Assembly: GCF_002563925.1 (NCBI RefSeq)
Contig: NZ_PDJD01000001.1
Span: 1,556,973-1,620,972, forward strand
DNA: 64,000 nt
Origin: Serinibacter salmoneus
Lineage (GTDB): Bacteria > Actinomycetota > Actinomycetes > Actinomycetales > Beutenbergiaceae
Direction: 5' to 3'
Both the position numbers and the translations under genes were made by a program. Under the pieces are notes generated by a model. The model ran no database searches. It had not been told where the DNA came from and saw nothing but the letters and a program-made list of their open reading frames with translations. Shown here piece by piece: positions 17,773-26,293 of this stretch (position 1 is its first letter; each line of letters begins with the position of its first letter).

Positions 17773-19092
17773 TCAGTACTGTGAGGTGATCCCGAAGTAC
17801 TCCTCCAGCGTGTCCCCGGACTCGTGCAGCGTGGTGGCCAACTCGGTCCCGACGTAGCGCAGGTGCCACGGCTCGTAGCTGTACCCGGTGACCGACTCCT
17901 TGCCCTCCGGGTAGCGCACGATCAGACCGTACTCATGCGCGTGCTGCGCCACCCAGCGGCCGGCATCCGTCGCGCCGAAGGACTGACTCAGGGAGTTGAT
18001 GTCGATCGCCAGCCCGGTCTGGTGCTCGGAGTGCCCCGGGCGCGCGCTGAAGCGCTCCGCGGCCTCCTCGCCGTAGGTGTTCACGTAGGAGGCGAACAGG
18101 TCTGCCTGCCAGGCGTAGTCGCGGTAGTCGGTGCGGATGAAGAGGTGGTGGCCGGCCGCAGCGGCGTCCGCCTGCATTTCCTCGAAGGCCTGCGACGCGA
18201 CCTCCTGCATACCCGGCGCGTAGTCCTCGGGCAGGGCGTAGGTCTTGTTGACCACGATCACGCCGTCGATCCGCGTGACGCCGTCCTCCTGCGTGATGAC
18301 AGGGCCCTCGGGCCCCCGACGCAGCGCGATCGTGTCGCGGCCGTCGCCCGCCCAGTCGCTGCCGAACCCCACATCGGAGGCCCTGCCACGCTCGACCTGC
18401 GTCCGCGGCCCCTCCGCGCCTGGCTCGTTGGTGAGGATGTACGTGGCGCCGCGTTGGACGCCGACGGTGTCGACACCGTCGCCGTCCCAGTCCCCCACCA
18501 CGACCCGGTCATCCGCTCGGCCGAAGGAGAAGGACTCAGTCGCGGTACCGGCAACCATCTCCTCAGCGGTGATGATCGTGGAGTCGCGTCGCACCGCGAT
18601 GGTGTCCTTGCCGTCGCCGTCCCAGTCCCCCACCAGCACCTGATCGTCGGCGCGGCCGAAGGCGAACGACTCGGTCAGGGCGCCGTCGCCCAGGGTGTTC
18701 GCCACGATGATGGTCCGTCCGCGGCGCAGCGCCAGGGTGTCCTTACCGTCGCCGTCCCAGTCCCCCACCAGCACCTCGTCGTCGGCACGGCCGAAGGAGA
18801 ACACGTGGTCGGCATCGCCGCCGGCGATGCTGTCGGTCAGGCGCACTTCGGCCCCGCGACGCACGCCGAGCGTGTCGCTCCCGTCACCGTCCCAGTCACC
18901 GACGACGGCGGTGTCCCCCTCCCGCCCGAAGCGCACATCGATCGTGCCGGCACCGGCCGAGGAATACAGGTATTGACGCCCCGTACCGTCGAGTTCGGCG
19001 CCCGCGGCGTGGCTGGGCGCATGCAACACGCCAAGGGCCGCGAGCGCGACGGTCGACGCGACGGCGACTCGTCGTGGACCGAGGTGGGTCAC
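17773..19092 (-). CDS. Secreted VanY-type D,D-carboxypeptidase with five N-terminal propeller-like repeats
   Basis: 439 aa. Residues 1-30 are a Sec signal peptide ending SHAAGA. Residues 55-275 hold five units of about 45 aa with the core FGRADDxVLVGDWDGDGKDT, resembling FG-GAP/VCBS calcium-binding propeller blades. Residues about 280-439 are a peptidase M15B domain: zinc ligands are the H and D in GHSEHQTGLAIDI and the H in YEPWHLRYVG. It should trim the terminal D-Ala of peptidoglycan stem peptides at the cell surface, with the repeats binding wall or calcium (inference). Single gene, unlinked to vancomycin-resistance genes. Confidence 0.88.
   Translation of the reverse strand: MTHLGPRRVAVASTVALAALGVLHAPSHAAGAELDGTGRQYLYSSAGAGTIDVRFGREGDTAVVGDWDGDGSDTLGVRRGAEVRLTDSIAGGDADHVFSFGRADDEVLVGDWDGDGKDTLALRRGRTIIVANTLGDGALTESFAFGRADDQVLVGDWDGDGKDTIAVRRDSTIITAEEMVAGTATESFSFGRADDRVVVGDWDGDGVDTVGVQRGATYILTNEPGAEGPRTQVERGRASDVGFGSDWAGDGRDTIALRRGPEGPVITQEDGVTRIDGVIVVNKTYALPEDYAPGMQEVASQAFEEMQADAAAAGHHLFIRTDYRDYAWQADLFASYVNTYGEEAAERFSARPGHSEHQTGLAIDINSLSQSFGATDAGRWVAQHAHEYGLIVRYPEGKESVTGYSYEPWHLRYVGTELATTLHESGDTLEEYFGITSQY
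18270..18930 (-). repeat. Five tandem about-135-bp repeats coding the DWDGDG blades
   Basis: Repeats at the protein level with strong DNA similarity; GGGGGACTGGGACGGCGACG (minus strand) recurs in three units. Units 2 and 3 are closest, suggesting recent duplication; unit 5 is degenerate (SDWAGDG). Confidence 0.8.
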
Positions 19093-19253
19093 GCAACTCC
19101 TTCACGGTGGGCGCAGGCGGGACGTGCCCGCGCGCGGAAACGTCCCCACCATGGTGCACGAGAGTCGCGCGGGAAGCGAGACCGAACCGTTACCTGTGTC
19201 CACGGTGGGACGAGGGACGACGGGGTAACACGCAGCCATCCGGTCGCACGAGG

Positions 19254-19327
19254 TGCCCCTGCTGGGGCTTGAACCCAGGACCGACGGATTATGAGTCCGC
19301 TGCTCTGACCAGCTGAGCTACAGGGGC
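19254..19327 (-). tRNA. tRNA with CAT anticodon (elongator Met or Ile2)
   Basis: A 74-nt cloverleaf: acceptor GCCCCTG/CAGGGGC, anticodon stem GCGGA/TCCGT around loop CTCATAA, T loop TTCAAGC, discriminator A. The G-C closed acceptor rules out initiator tRNA. Whether C34 is lysidine-modified (Ile2) cannot be told by eye. Confidence 0.9.
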
Positions 19328-19399
19328 GCGGCGCCGAGACGAGGCTCGAACGCCCTCGACATGCTAGTGCCGCGATCGGGCGCAGCGTTACCGTAGGGC

Positions 19400-19900
19400 A
19401 TGCCGATCTTCACCCGCCGCACCCCCCGCAGCACTCCGAGCGAGGCGGCACGCAGCGCCCTCGCCGGCCAGCGCCCGTTGGCGCACGCGCGGTTGCGTGA
19501 CGAGGGTGAGGCCGTGGCCACGACCTCGCAACTCCTGATCCTGTCCGGTGAGGACCTGCACCGCCTGCCGTGGGAGCGCATCGACAGCGCGCGGGCTGAC
19601 GCGGAGGCCGGCGCGGTGGTGGTGCGCACGATCGACGGCGAAGACGTGCCCCTGGCTCTGGCGGACCCCGCCAATGCGATCGCGGTAGTGATCCGCGAAC
19701 GCGTGGAGGCCTCGATCGTGCATGCGCGCGAGCGCGCCGCGGGACCGGGCCTCACCGTGCGCGTGGCCATCCGCCGGGCCGCCGACGGCAGCCTCAGCAG
19801 CCAGACCTCGATCGTGGGCGGGGCGACCACGCCCCGGGCGCTGGCCGTGGCGGCGGAACTGGAGCGCGAGACTCGCGAGTCGGTCGGCCTGCCCGACTGA
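19400..19900 (+). CDS. Hypothetical protein, conserved type, unknown function
   Basis: 166 aa, cytoplasmic, arginine-rich N-terminus (MPIFTRRTPRSTPSEAARSA). The middle (HARLRDEGEAVATTSQLLILSGED) starts a beta-rich section that looks like a small regulatory fold, followed by an arginine-rich helical C-terminus. I do not recognise a domain. It lies alone between two tRNA genes and is the last host gene before the prophage. Confidence 0.65.
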   Translation: MPIFTRRTPRSTPSEAARSALAGQRPLAHARLRDEGEAVATTSQLLILSGEDLHRLPWERIDSARADAEAGAVVVRTIDGEDVPLALADPANAIAVVIRERVEASIVHARERAAGPGLTVRVAIRRAADGSLSSQTSIVGGATTPRALAVAAELERETRESVGLPD

Positions 19901-19994
19901 GCCGCTGACTGAGACGCCCTCGCTCATGCCCTCGGGAGGCACACCGACGCCGATTCGGAGCATCCCGAGTTCGCTGGTAGTGTTCTCCGAGCGA

Positions 19995-20316
<322 letters not shown>

Positions 20317-20323
20317 GCGTCAC

Positions 20324-20331
20324 ATTCTATA
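20324..20331 (-). promoter_or_regulatory. Candidate -10 element of the repressor promoter
   Basis: TATAGAAT on the minus strand, seven bases from the ATG. A start site near the ATG would give a leaderless transcript. No clear -35 was identified. Confidence 0.35.
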
Positions 20332-20368
20332 GCGGACCGTGAAGACACGCAACGCACCGGGCTCCCTA

Positions 20369-20390
20369 GTTGCAGCTCGCGAGCGGTAAC
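20369..20390. promoter_or_regulatory. Candidate operator palindrome in the repressor-cro intergenic region
   Basis: A 22-bp dyad, 9 of 11 positions symmetric, with centre CTCGCGAG and ends GTT/AAC, placed between the divergent immunity genes. A likely binding site for the repressor or the Cro-like protein. Confidence 0.55.
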
Positions 20391-20392
20391 GG

Positions 20393-20413
20393 GTTGCGAA
20401 CGGCATTCGCGAC
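20393..20413. promoter_or_regulatory. Second candidate operator, GTTGCGAA-N5-TTCGCGAC
   Basis: The arms match at 7 of 8 positions with a five-base spacer. It starts three bases after the first dyad and 18 bases before the cro-like start, so a bound protein would block rightward early transcription. Confidence 0.5.
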
Positions 20414-20430
20414 GTGCTACAACACTCCGC

Positions 20431-20664
20431 ATGGAACAGTCACACCCCGTTACCGGTGAGAACATCCGGCGACTACTCCACGAGAAGCGGCGCTCGCAAG
20501 CCGACCTCGCACGCACCCTCGGCGTGGCTCAGGCCACCATCTCGCAGAAGCTCTCAGGTGCCCGCCCCTTGAAGGCCACAGAACTCACCCAGATCGCCGA
20601 CTTCCTCGACGTGACCCCGGGCGAGCTCTTCACCACCCACCCACAAGCAACGGCAACCCGATGA
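20431..20664 (+). CDS. Cro-like HTH protein
   Basis: 77 aa, a minimal HTH_3 domain (RRSQADLARTLGVAQATISQKL, then ATELTQIADFLDVTPGELF). It is divergent from the repressor and first in the rightward early operon; its stop overlaps the next start. By position it is a Cro/excision-type lytic regulator. No convincing ribosome site precedes the ATG. Confidence 0.75.
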   Translation: MEQSHPVTGENIRRLLHEKRRSQADLARTLGVAQATISQKLSGARPLKATELTQIADFLDVTPGELFTTHPQATATR

Positions 20665-20864
20665 CCCGCCACGCGGCTCGTAGCCGCGCGCTCCCCCGCC
20701 CTGGGTTCGCCCTCGCGGGGTTCGCCCTGCTGGCGCTCGCGGTGGTGCTCGGCCTCGTGCGTGCCACGCTCGGACTGACGATGTCGACCGGATGGACGGC
20801 AGCGCCGCTCATCGTCGCGTTCGTGGGCGCGGCGGTGGCTCTGCGTAGCGAGGTGGACCGGTGA
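20661..20864 (+). CDS. Small membrane protein with two transmembrane helices
   Basis: 67 aa; hydrophobic segments at about 15-36 (GFALAGFALLALAVVLGLV) and 44-60, short basic N-terminus. Coupled by overlap with both neighbours. Function unknown; early phage membrane proteins can act in superinfection exclusion, but nothing here proves that. Confidence 0.6.
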   Translation: MTRHAARSRALPRPGFALAGFALLALAVVLGLVRATLGLTMSTGWTAAPLIVAFVGAAVALRSEVDR

Positions 20865-21343
20865 CCGCCCGGATCGTCATCGAACTGGCGGAGCCGGCGC
20901 TGGCACCTCATCGACAGTCGCCGGAGCCGTCGTCGTTGATCGTGGTGGACCCGTTCAGCGGGACGCTTCTGCGTGAGCGCGGCACGGGCTTCGAGGCTTC
21001 GACCGCGGCGCTGCTGGGCTTCACCCCCGAGCTCGATACCGCGGCGTCCCTGACGCTGCTGGAGGACTTCACCTCCGATCCGGCCCGGGCGACGGGACAG
21101 TTCCCGATCCTCGTGTGGCGCGGCGCGACCTACCCGGTGCGCTCGCGGGTGGTGTGTGTGCTGTTGTCGCCGGACGACGGCGAGAGCCTCGTGTTTGCGC
21201 GGGTGTCCCCCGTGGGTGATCGGACGGAGTTCGCCTCGCTCGAGGATGCGCAGGCGGCGTGCCTCCCTGGTGATCGGGTGGAGCGTCAGGTGCGTTCGGT
21301 GTGGCTGCCTGCGTCTGCGGCTGATGTGGCGGTGTCGTCGTGA
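20861..21343 (+). CDS. Hypothetical early phage protein
   Basis: 160 aa from a GTG in a four-base overlap. Mixed alpha/beta, no recognised motif; one arginine-rich beta segment (ILVWRGATYPVRSRVVCVLL). Unknown function. Confidence 0.6.
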   Translation: MTARIVIELAEPALAPHRQSPEPSSLIVVDPFSGTLLRERGTGFEASTAALLGFTPELDTAASLTLLEDFTSDPARATGQFPILVWRGATYPVRSRVVCVLLSPDDGESLVFARVSPVGDRTEFASLEDAQAACLPGDRVERQVRSVWLPASAADVAVSS

Positions 21344-21483
21344 GTACTGCCACTTGGGTGCTGGCCATGGTCGGGTGCTTCGTCGTGATTCTGCTGGTCG
21401 CATTCGCGCTGGTGCGTGTGGAGGATCTCATTCGCCGTGACGAGCAGCGCGACGACCTCGCCGGGTGGGGTGAGGACGAGTGA
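21340..21483 (+). CDS. Small single-pass membrane protein
   Basis: 47 aa, GTG start in an overlap with the previous gene. One transmembrane helix (LAMVGCFVVILLVAFALV), then an acidic cytoplasmic tail (RRDEQRDDLAGWGEDE). It overlaps the next GTG by four bases, which supports it being translated. Confidence 0.55.
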   Translation: MSTATWVLAMVGCFVVILLVAFALVRVEDLIRRDEQRDDLAGWGEDE

Positions 21484-21860
21484 GCGCGGTGACGCCTGGT
21501 GCGGTGCCGGCGGTGCCGATGCCGCAGCAGCCGGAGCTGTTCGAGACGTTGGCGGCGGTGGCGTCGGATTGGCGCCCGTCTCGGCGTGAGGCGCGTCGGC
21601 TGATCCGTCAGGCGATCGCGCGGTGCGCTGCGCTGCATGGCGGGAAGGTGCACATCTCGTGGTTCCGGGAGGAGCTGCCGGGGTGGATCGATCCGCATCA
21701 GATCGGGGCGACGATCTCGGCCCTGCACCAGACGGGGCATCTGGCCTCGGCTGGTGAGTGGCTGCCGAACGGTGGTGGGTCTGGCAATGGAGCGAAGCCC
21801 GCGCTGGTGCGGGTGCTCACGAAGCCGATCCGTGAGGCCGATTTCCGGGACAAGCACTAG
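21480..21860 (+). CDS. Hypothetical protein, winged-helix-like C-terminal half
   Basis: 126 aa. Residues about 45-115 (ARCAALHGGKVHISWFREEL, then an IGATISALHQTGHL helix and a strand ALVRVL) have the pattern of a small winged-helix domain, suggesting DNA binding. No close family recognised. Confidence 0.55.
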   Translation: MSAVTPGAVPAVPMPQQPELFETLAAVASDWRPSRREARRLIRQAIARCAALHGGKVHISWFREELPGWIDPHQIGATISALHQTGHLASAGEWLPNGGGSGNGAKPALVRVLTKPIREADFRDKH

Positions 21861-21873
21861 GAGGCGAGTGGTC

Positions 21874-22152
21874 ATGACGTTGGGCAAGCAGGCGAAGTGG
21901 GCGCCGTTCAAGCCGGGTGATCCGCTGGTGATACGGCATCGGTGCGCGTTCCCGGATGCGGTGGTTGATCACGTGGAGTCGTTGCGGGTGCGGCGTGCGG
22001 AGTCCCGGTCTGGGTACGACGTCGGCAACTTCAAGTGGCGTGTGATCGCGGAGCGGTGCGATGGGAGTCTCCTCGCGGTGTACGTCGATCACCGTGGCCT
22101 GGATCAGGGCACGTTGATCGATCGCGAGTCGCGGCTGGCGGTGGAGGCATGA
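21874..22152 (+). CDS. Hypothetical early phage protein
   Basis: 92 aa, start ATG at 21874 preceded by AGGAGGCGAG. Basic, beta-rich (DPLVIRHRCAFPDAVVDHVE, WRVIAERCDGSLLAVYVDHR). Overlaps the next gene by ATGA. Unknown function. Confidence 0.6.
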   Translation: MTLGKQAKWAPFKPGDPLVIRHRCAFPDAVVDHVESLRVRRAESRSGYDVGNFKWRVIAERCDGSLLAVYVDHRGLDQGTLIDRESRLAVEA

Positions 22153-23024
22153 GCCGGTCGCTGCCGTATGAGAAGCGGTGGCGCTTGGACCGGGCCATGG
22201 GAGTGGATCGGTCGTACATGCCCCGTGCTGAGGTGCTGCCGCACCTCGAGGCGCTCGTGAGTGCTGGTGCGACGCGTACCGGTATCGCGCGCGTTGCGGG
22301 GTGCTCGCCGACGACGGTCGCGAAGATCCTTCGTCCGACGTCGGATCGGACGGGCGAGTGGGTGCAGCGGCCGGTTGGCCGTCGCCTGCTGGCAGTGACG
22401 TTGGGGCAGGTGCGAGCTCGGCCGGATGCGTCCGGGTTGGTGCCGGCGCTGGGGTCGAGACGTCGGGTGCAGGCTCTGCTCGCGATGGGCTGGACACACC
22501 AGTTGATCACGGAGGCGATGCGGCGGCACGGGTCGGCTCAGATGAGCGGGACGGTCTTGCATCAGCGGGGTGTGCTGGTGGAGCGCCGCACTGCGGACGC
22601 GATCGCCGGGGCGTTCCGGGAGTTCGGGCTCCGCCCTGGGCCGTCGGCGGTGACGCGTCGTCGCGCGGCTGAGCAGGGGTACGTGAGCCCGCTCGCGTGG
22701 GACGACATCGACGCGGACGACGCTCCGCGGGGTACCCGTCGCTCCGCCCCGCCGTCGTCGCTCACGGCTGGCCTGGATCACGCCGACCTGGAGCGGTTGC
22801 TCGCTGGTGAGTCGCGCCGTCTCGGGCCGGTGGCCCGGGTCTCCGCGATCGTCGAGTTGGTGCGTCACGGCTACAACGACCGGCAGATGGCGGAACTCCT
22901 GCTCGTGACTGAGCGGACGATCACGCGGGATCGGATGCGGCACGGGATCGCGCCGGCCAAGGAGTGGGCTTCCCGCGGCAACGGCAACCGTCGTGGCGCC
23001 GACGTCGCGGAGGTGGCGGCATGA
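22149..23024 (+). CDS. Multi-HTH DNA-binding protein
   Basis: 291 aa with at least two helix-turn-helix segments: GATRTGIARVAGCSPTTVAKIL (residues about 38-60) and HGYNDRQMAELLLVTERTIT (about 246-266), plus a helical middle (MGWTHQLITEAMRRHG). Related multi-HTH proteins are common in early regions of actinophages; a replication or early regulatory role is inference. Confidence 0.65.
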   Translation: MSRSLPYEKRWRLDRAMGVDRSYMPRAEVLPHLEALVSAGATRTGIARVAGCSPTTVAKILRPTSDRTGEWVQRPVGRRLLAVTLGQVRARPDASGLVPALGSRRRVQALLAMGWTHQLITEAMRRHGSAQMSGTVLHQRGVLVERRTADAIAGAFREFGLRPGPSAVTRRRAAEQGYVSPLAWDDIDADDAPRGTRRSAPPSSLTAGLDHADLERLLAGESRRLGPVARVSAIVELVRHGYNDRQMAELLLVTERTITRDRMRHGIAPAKEWASRGNGNRRGADVAEVAA

Positions 23025-23941
23025 AGGGCGCGGTGAACGAGCTGCGGCTGAGTCGCCCGGGGTTGTGCGCGGCGTTGGCTGCGCTGGTGCCGCATGCGGG
23101 TCGGGCGACGCCGGTGCAGCCGCACCTTGGTCGGATCCGGTTGGCTCTGACGGCGGAGTCTCTCGTGCTGTGGGCGTCCGATGGCGTGACGTCGGCTCTG
23201 GCGCAGGTTCGGGTGGAGATCGTGGCCTCGAGCGAGCTGGAGGTCTGGGACCTTTCGGTTCCGGTGGTCCGCAAGGTGCTCGGGGTGTTCCGGAAGTCCG
23301 CGACGCGAGCGTCTGAGGACACGAGCCTGGAGGTCATCACTTCTGAGGACTCGATGCGGCTGACGGAGGTCGGCGGCTTGTTCCCTGGCGAGTCACTGCG
23401 TGTTCCTCGGCACACGCCGCCTGAGCCGGAGGAGGACACCGCGATTGATGTGCCGCGCCTGGTGCTGCCGTTCTTGAGGTCGACCCTTTCGACGTGGGGT
23501 ACCGCGCAGTTGGGCTCAGAGGACCTGGCGCCGTTCGTGACGTCCGCGAAGCAGTTCGGTGGCGCGCTGGAGGTGCTGCTGGTCGATGAGCCGGCGCCGC
23601 TGGTGGTGCTGCGGTCTCTCGATGAGGCGTTCCTCGGTGTGGCGCACCGCGTTGACCGGCGTGGCGATGAGGAGCGGTGCGCGGAGCAGCGACAGGAGTC
23701 GCGCTCGGTCACACGCTCATGGGCTCGCCTCGTGGAGCCACTGCAGCGACCGGAGCGGGTGGAGGTGGACGACGCCACCCGGGAGGCCCTGCTCGCCGCG
23801 GCTGGTGAGCAGATCGCGGAGCACGGCAAGAGCGTGCGGCTGCGGGTGATCCGCGACGAACTCCCGCTCGAGGCAGACGACCAGACCGCAGAGTCCGACG
23901 ACGACCGTGATGGAGAGCGTGACGACGATGACGATGAGTGA
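23021..23941 (+). CDS. Sliding-clamp-like (DnaN-like) phage protein
   Basis: 306 aa. The N-terminal third (LRLSRPGLCAALAALVPHAG, RIRLALTAESLVLWASDG) has the strand-helix pattern of a DNA polymerase III beta-clamp first domain, with repeats of that pattern further on. It ends in a highly acidic tail. It is followed directly by a 3'-5' exonuclease gene, which supports a replication role. Shorter than bacterial clamps (about 370 aa). The call is by pattern only. Confidence 0.5.
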   Translation: MKGAVNELRLSRPGLCAALAALVPHAGRATPVQPHLGRIRLALTAESLVLWASDGVTSALAQVRVEIVASSELEVWDLSVPVVRKVLGVFRKSATRASEDTSLEVITSEDSMRLTEVGGLFPGESLRVPRHTPPEPEEDTAIDVPRLVLPFLRSTLSTWGTAQLGSEDLAPFVTSAKQFGGALEVLLVDEPAPLVVLRSLDEAFLGVAHRVDRRGDEERCAEQRQESRSVTRSWARLVEPLQRPERVEVDDATREALLAAAGEQIAEHGKSVRLRVIRDELPLEADDQTAESDDDRDGERDDDDDE

Positions 23942-24581
23942 TCTGACGGCGCCACGGCGTGACGTGGTGGCGATCGATATCGAGACGGTGAGTCTGCACC
24001 CGGCTGCGGAGGTGTGGGAGTTCGGGGCGGTGCGCCGGTCTCCGGATGGGCATCACGCGGTGACGGCGATGCTCGCGAATCCGAGTCTGCGGCACGCGGA
24101 CCGTGAGGCGCTGCAGGTGGGGCGGTTCTACGATCGCCACCCGCACGCGCCCGTGCCCCTGCGGGATCGGTGCAAGCAGTCGGTGCAGGTCCTCTCGGCC
24201 GCGCACTTCGCTCGCCTGGTCGCGGAGACGACGCATGGTGCGACGCTCCTGGTGAACAATGCCGCGTTCGACGTACCGCGGTTGGAGCGGCTGCTCGCGG
24301 CGCAGGGCCTGGTCCCGGGGTGGCACTACCGGCCGGTGGACGTCGTGGACATGTGCCGGGGCCGGATCACCGCGACGGGGCGGGTGCACCCGGATCCCGC
24401 GCCGGAGATGTGGAGCTCACGCGTCGTCTCGCAGGCTCTCGGCGTTGCCCTGCCCACCGAGGAGGAGGCGCACACGGCGCTCGGTGACGCCCGCTGGGTG
24501 CTGCGCCTGTACGACGCCGCACGCGGCGCCCAGAACCCCGCAATGCACTCCCCCACCACGACGACTGGGGGTGTCCTGTGA
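23928..24581 (+). CDS. DnaQ-like DEDDh 3'-5' exonuclease
   Basis: 217 aa from ATG 23928, ten bases after GGAGAG. All three motifs are visible: ExoI DIETVS (D17, E19), ExoII NNAAFDVPRL, ExoIII HTALGDARWV (the DEDDh histidine). It removes mononucleotides from 3' ends, as a proofreading subunit or in recombination. It overlaps the clamp-like gene by 14 bases, pointing to joint function. Confidence 0.85.
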   Translation: MTMSDLTAPRRDVVAIDIETVSLHPAAEVWEFGAVRRSPDGHHAVTAMLANPSLRHADREALQVGRFYDRHPHAPVPLRDRCKQSVQVLSAAHFARLVAETTHGATLLVNNAAFDVPRLERLLAAQGLVPGWHYRPVDVVDMCRGRITATGRVHPDPAPEMWSSRVVSQALGVALPTEEEAHTALGDARWVLRLYDAARGAQNPAMHSPTTTTGGVL

Positions 24582-25042
24582 CCTGCGGCCACGACTCCGC
24601 CTGGATGGACGGCTGGGCCGTCATCGTCCTGGACGCGATCAAGCACCACAACGGCGACCGCGTCACCTCGGCCGTGAACGAACTCGCCTGCGGTCATGAC
24701 CTCTGGGGTGCCCTCACGTTCCTCCCGGCGCACGTCGCCGAGCACGTGCAGCGCACCATCGGCTCACCGATGCAGTCCGCGGTGCCCGTGTTCAACGACC
24801 ACACCCCGCCGCATGTCCGCACCGGGGGCCAGATCATGGCAGCCGCGCTCGCCTGCGACGCCGACAACCTCGATGCGCTCGCGGGTGTGTGTGCGCAGCC
24901 GGCGTTGGATGCGCAGACGGTGGATGAGCTGCGGGCTGCGTTCTCGGGATGGGTGCAGGTGTTCGGCGTGGTGGTGAACACCTCGCACGCGCTGGTGTGT
25001 CCTGACGGCTCGGGGTTCGTCTCGGTGGGTGATCTGTCGTGA
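24578..25042 (+). CDS. Hypothetical early phage protein
   Basis: 154 aa, GTG start overlapping the exonuclease stop. Acidic, helical, no recognised motif; the C-terminal part ends in a hydrophobic strand (VFGVVVNTSHALVC). Unknown function. Confidence 0.6.
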   Translation: MTCGHDSAWMDGWAVIVLDAIKHHNGDRVTSAVNELACGHDLWGALTFLPAHVAEHVQRTIGSPMQSAVPVFNDHTPPHVRTGGQIMAAALACDADNLDALAGVCAQPALDAQTVDELRAAFSGWVQVFGVVVNTSHALVCPDGSGFVSVGDLS

Positions 25043-25494
25043 GCTCCCTCGATCGCGTGGCCGCGTTGCAGCAGGAGACGATCCTCGCCGCCCCTGGGGC
25101 GTGGGTGCCCGAGTTCAGCCTCACGGTCCGGGAGTGCGCCTGCGTCCGCTACCCGGCGTGCCCGCCGTGCGCCCGCGGGGACGGGCATCGAGAGTGCTGG
25201 GGCATGTCGTTCCGGGATCGGTGGGGACCGGAGTTCGTGAGCATCCACGACGGCGCCGCGGGGAAGGTCCACGGCCTCGCCGCTGCGCTCCTGCTGCACG
25301 TGTACGAGGCCGGGTACCCGCACCGCAGCATGTGCGACTGCCACGACCACCAACACCCCGGCGCCGGGCAGATGGACTCCCCTGCTGGCCGAGCCGACCG
25401 CCGCTGGGCCATCAGGATCGGTCTGCCCGTCGGGGACGTGCAGTTCGACCCCGACGAGACCGGCACCCCATCCCTGCTGGGAGCACTCGCGTGA
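25039..25494 (+). CDS. Cysteine-rich hypothetical protein ending in the GTPSLLGALA peptide
   Basis: 151 aa. A cluster of cysteines and histidines (ECACVRYPACPPCA, then MCDCHDHQHP) suggests metal binding. The C-terminus ETGTPSLLGALA nearly equals the C-terminus of the next protein. Overlapping starts and stops on both sides. Confidence 0.6.
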   Translation: MSSLDRVAALQQETILAAPGAWVPEFSLTVRECACVRYPACPPCARGDGHRECWGMSFRDRWGPEFVSIHDGAAGKVHGLAAALLLHVYEAGYPHRSMCDCHDHQHPGAGQMDSPAGRADRRWAIRIGLPVGDVQFDPDETGTPSLLGALA

Positions 25495-25997
25495 GCCCGT
25501 GGGAGGCGGTCCGCCTCGCCGCGCCGGTGCTCGCGGACTCCTACGCCGAGGTCCTCACGCAGGCCGGGGCACCTCGCGCGGATGCGCAGCTGTCCTCTGG
25601 GCTGCACCGGGAGGTCACGTGGGAGTGCCGTGGCGGGAAGGTCACGATCGCGACCCGCATCACCGGTGAGGATGCCGTCACCCTCACGTGGGCGCAGGTT
25701 CGCAAGCTGCTGCGTGAGCATCTCGCCCCGGAGCAGGTGGAGCGGATCCGCTACCACCGTGCCCGGTGGCGCACCGTGTGGGCCGCGTACTGCGAACGCG
25801 AGGGCGGCTACCACCTGGCGATGACGCTCGCGGAGCACCAGTTGCACAGCATCCGAATCCGGCCCTTCTACCGGGCGGGGATGAACGCTCACCGCGTCAT
25901 GCGCGACTACACCCGCGACGTCGTCCTCACCGCCCCCACCGAGCCTCTCGACGCCGACCCGATGGGGACGCCCAGCCTCTTTGGAGCTCTCGCATGA
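25491..25997 (+). CDS. Hypothetical protein ending in the GTPSLFGALA peptide
   Basis: 168 aa from GTG 25491. Basic, mostly helical, with a long charged core (LREHLAPEQVERIRYHRARWR). The C-terminus DPMGTPSLFGALA repeats the peptide found at the ends of the neighbours. Unknown function. Confidence 0.6.
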   Translation: MSPWEAVRLAAPVLADSYAEVLTQAGAPRADAQLSSGLHREVTWECRGGKVTIATRITGEDAVTLTWAQVRKLLREHLAPEQVERIRYHRARWRTVWAAYCEREGGYHLAMTLAEHQLHSIRIRPFYRAGMNAHRVMRDYTRDVVLTAPTEPLDADPMGTPSLFGALA

Positions 25998-26293
25998 CCG
26001 CCGACGCGATGGGCACGCCGAGTCTCCTGGACGCCCTGCCCACGGTCGCCGAGCTGATCGCCGACCGCACGCCCGAGCCTCACACCCTGTGGTGCGACCC
26101 GGAGCGCGGGCACGTCGCAATCGAGGCCAACACCCCCGGGGCCAGCGGTGAGAAGACGGCGCTGATCCTGTGCAACGTCGGCCCCGCGCTGAACATGTCC
26201 GCGTGGCCCCGCACCGCCGACATCACCCCCGACCAGGCGCTCGAACTCGCAGCGCACCTCACCGCATGGGCCAACCGCCAGGAGGACCGATGA
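25994..26293 (+). CDS. Hypothetical protein starting with the GTPSLLDAL peptide
   Basis: 99 aa. Residues 5-15 (AMGTPSLLDAL) repeat the tail of the two preceding proteins. The remainder is a small alpha/beta fold (TLWCDPERGHVAIEANTPGA). Four-base overlaps with both neighbours. Confidence 0.6.
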   Translation: MTADAMGTPSLLDALPTVAELIADRTPEPHTLWCDPERGHVAIEANTPGASGEKTALILCNVGPALNMSAWPRTADITPDQALELAAHLTAWANRQEDR

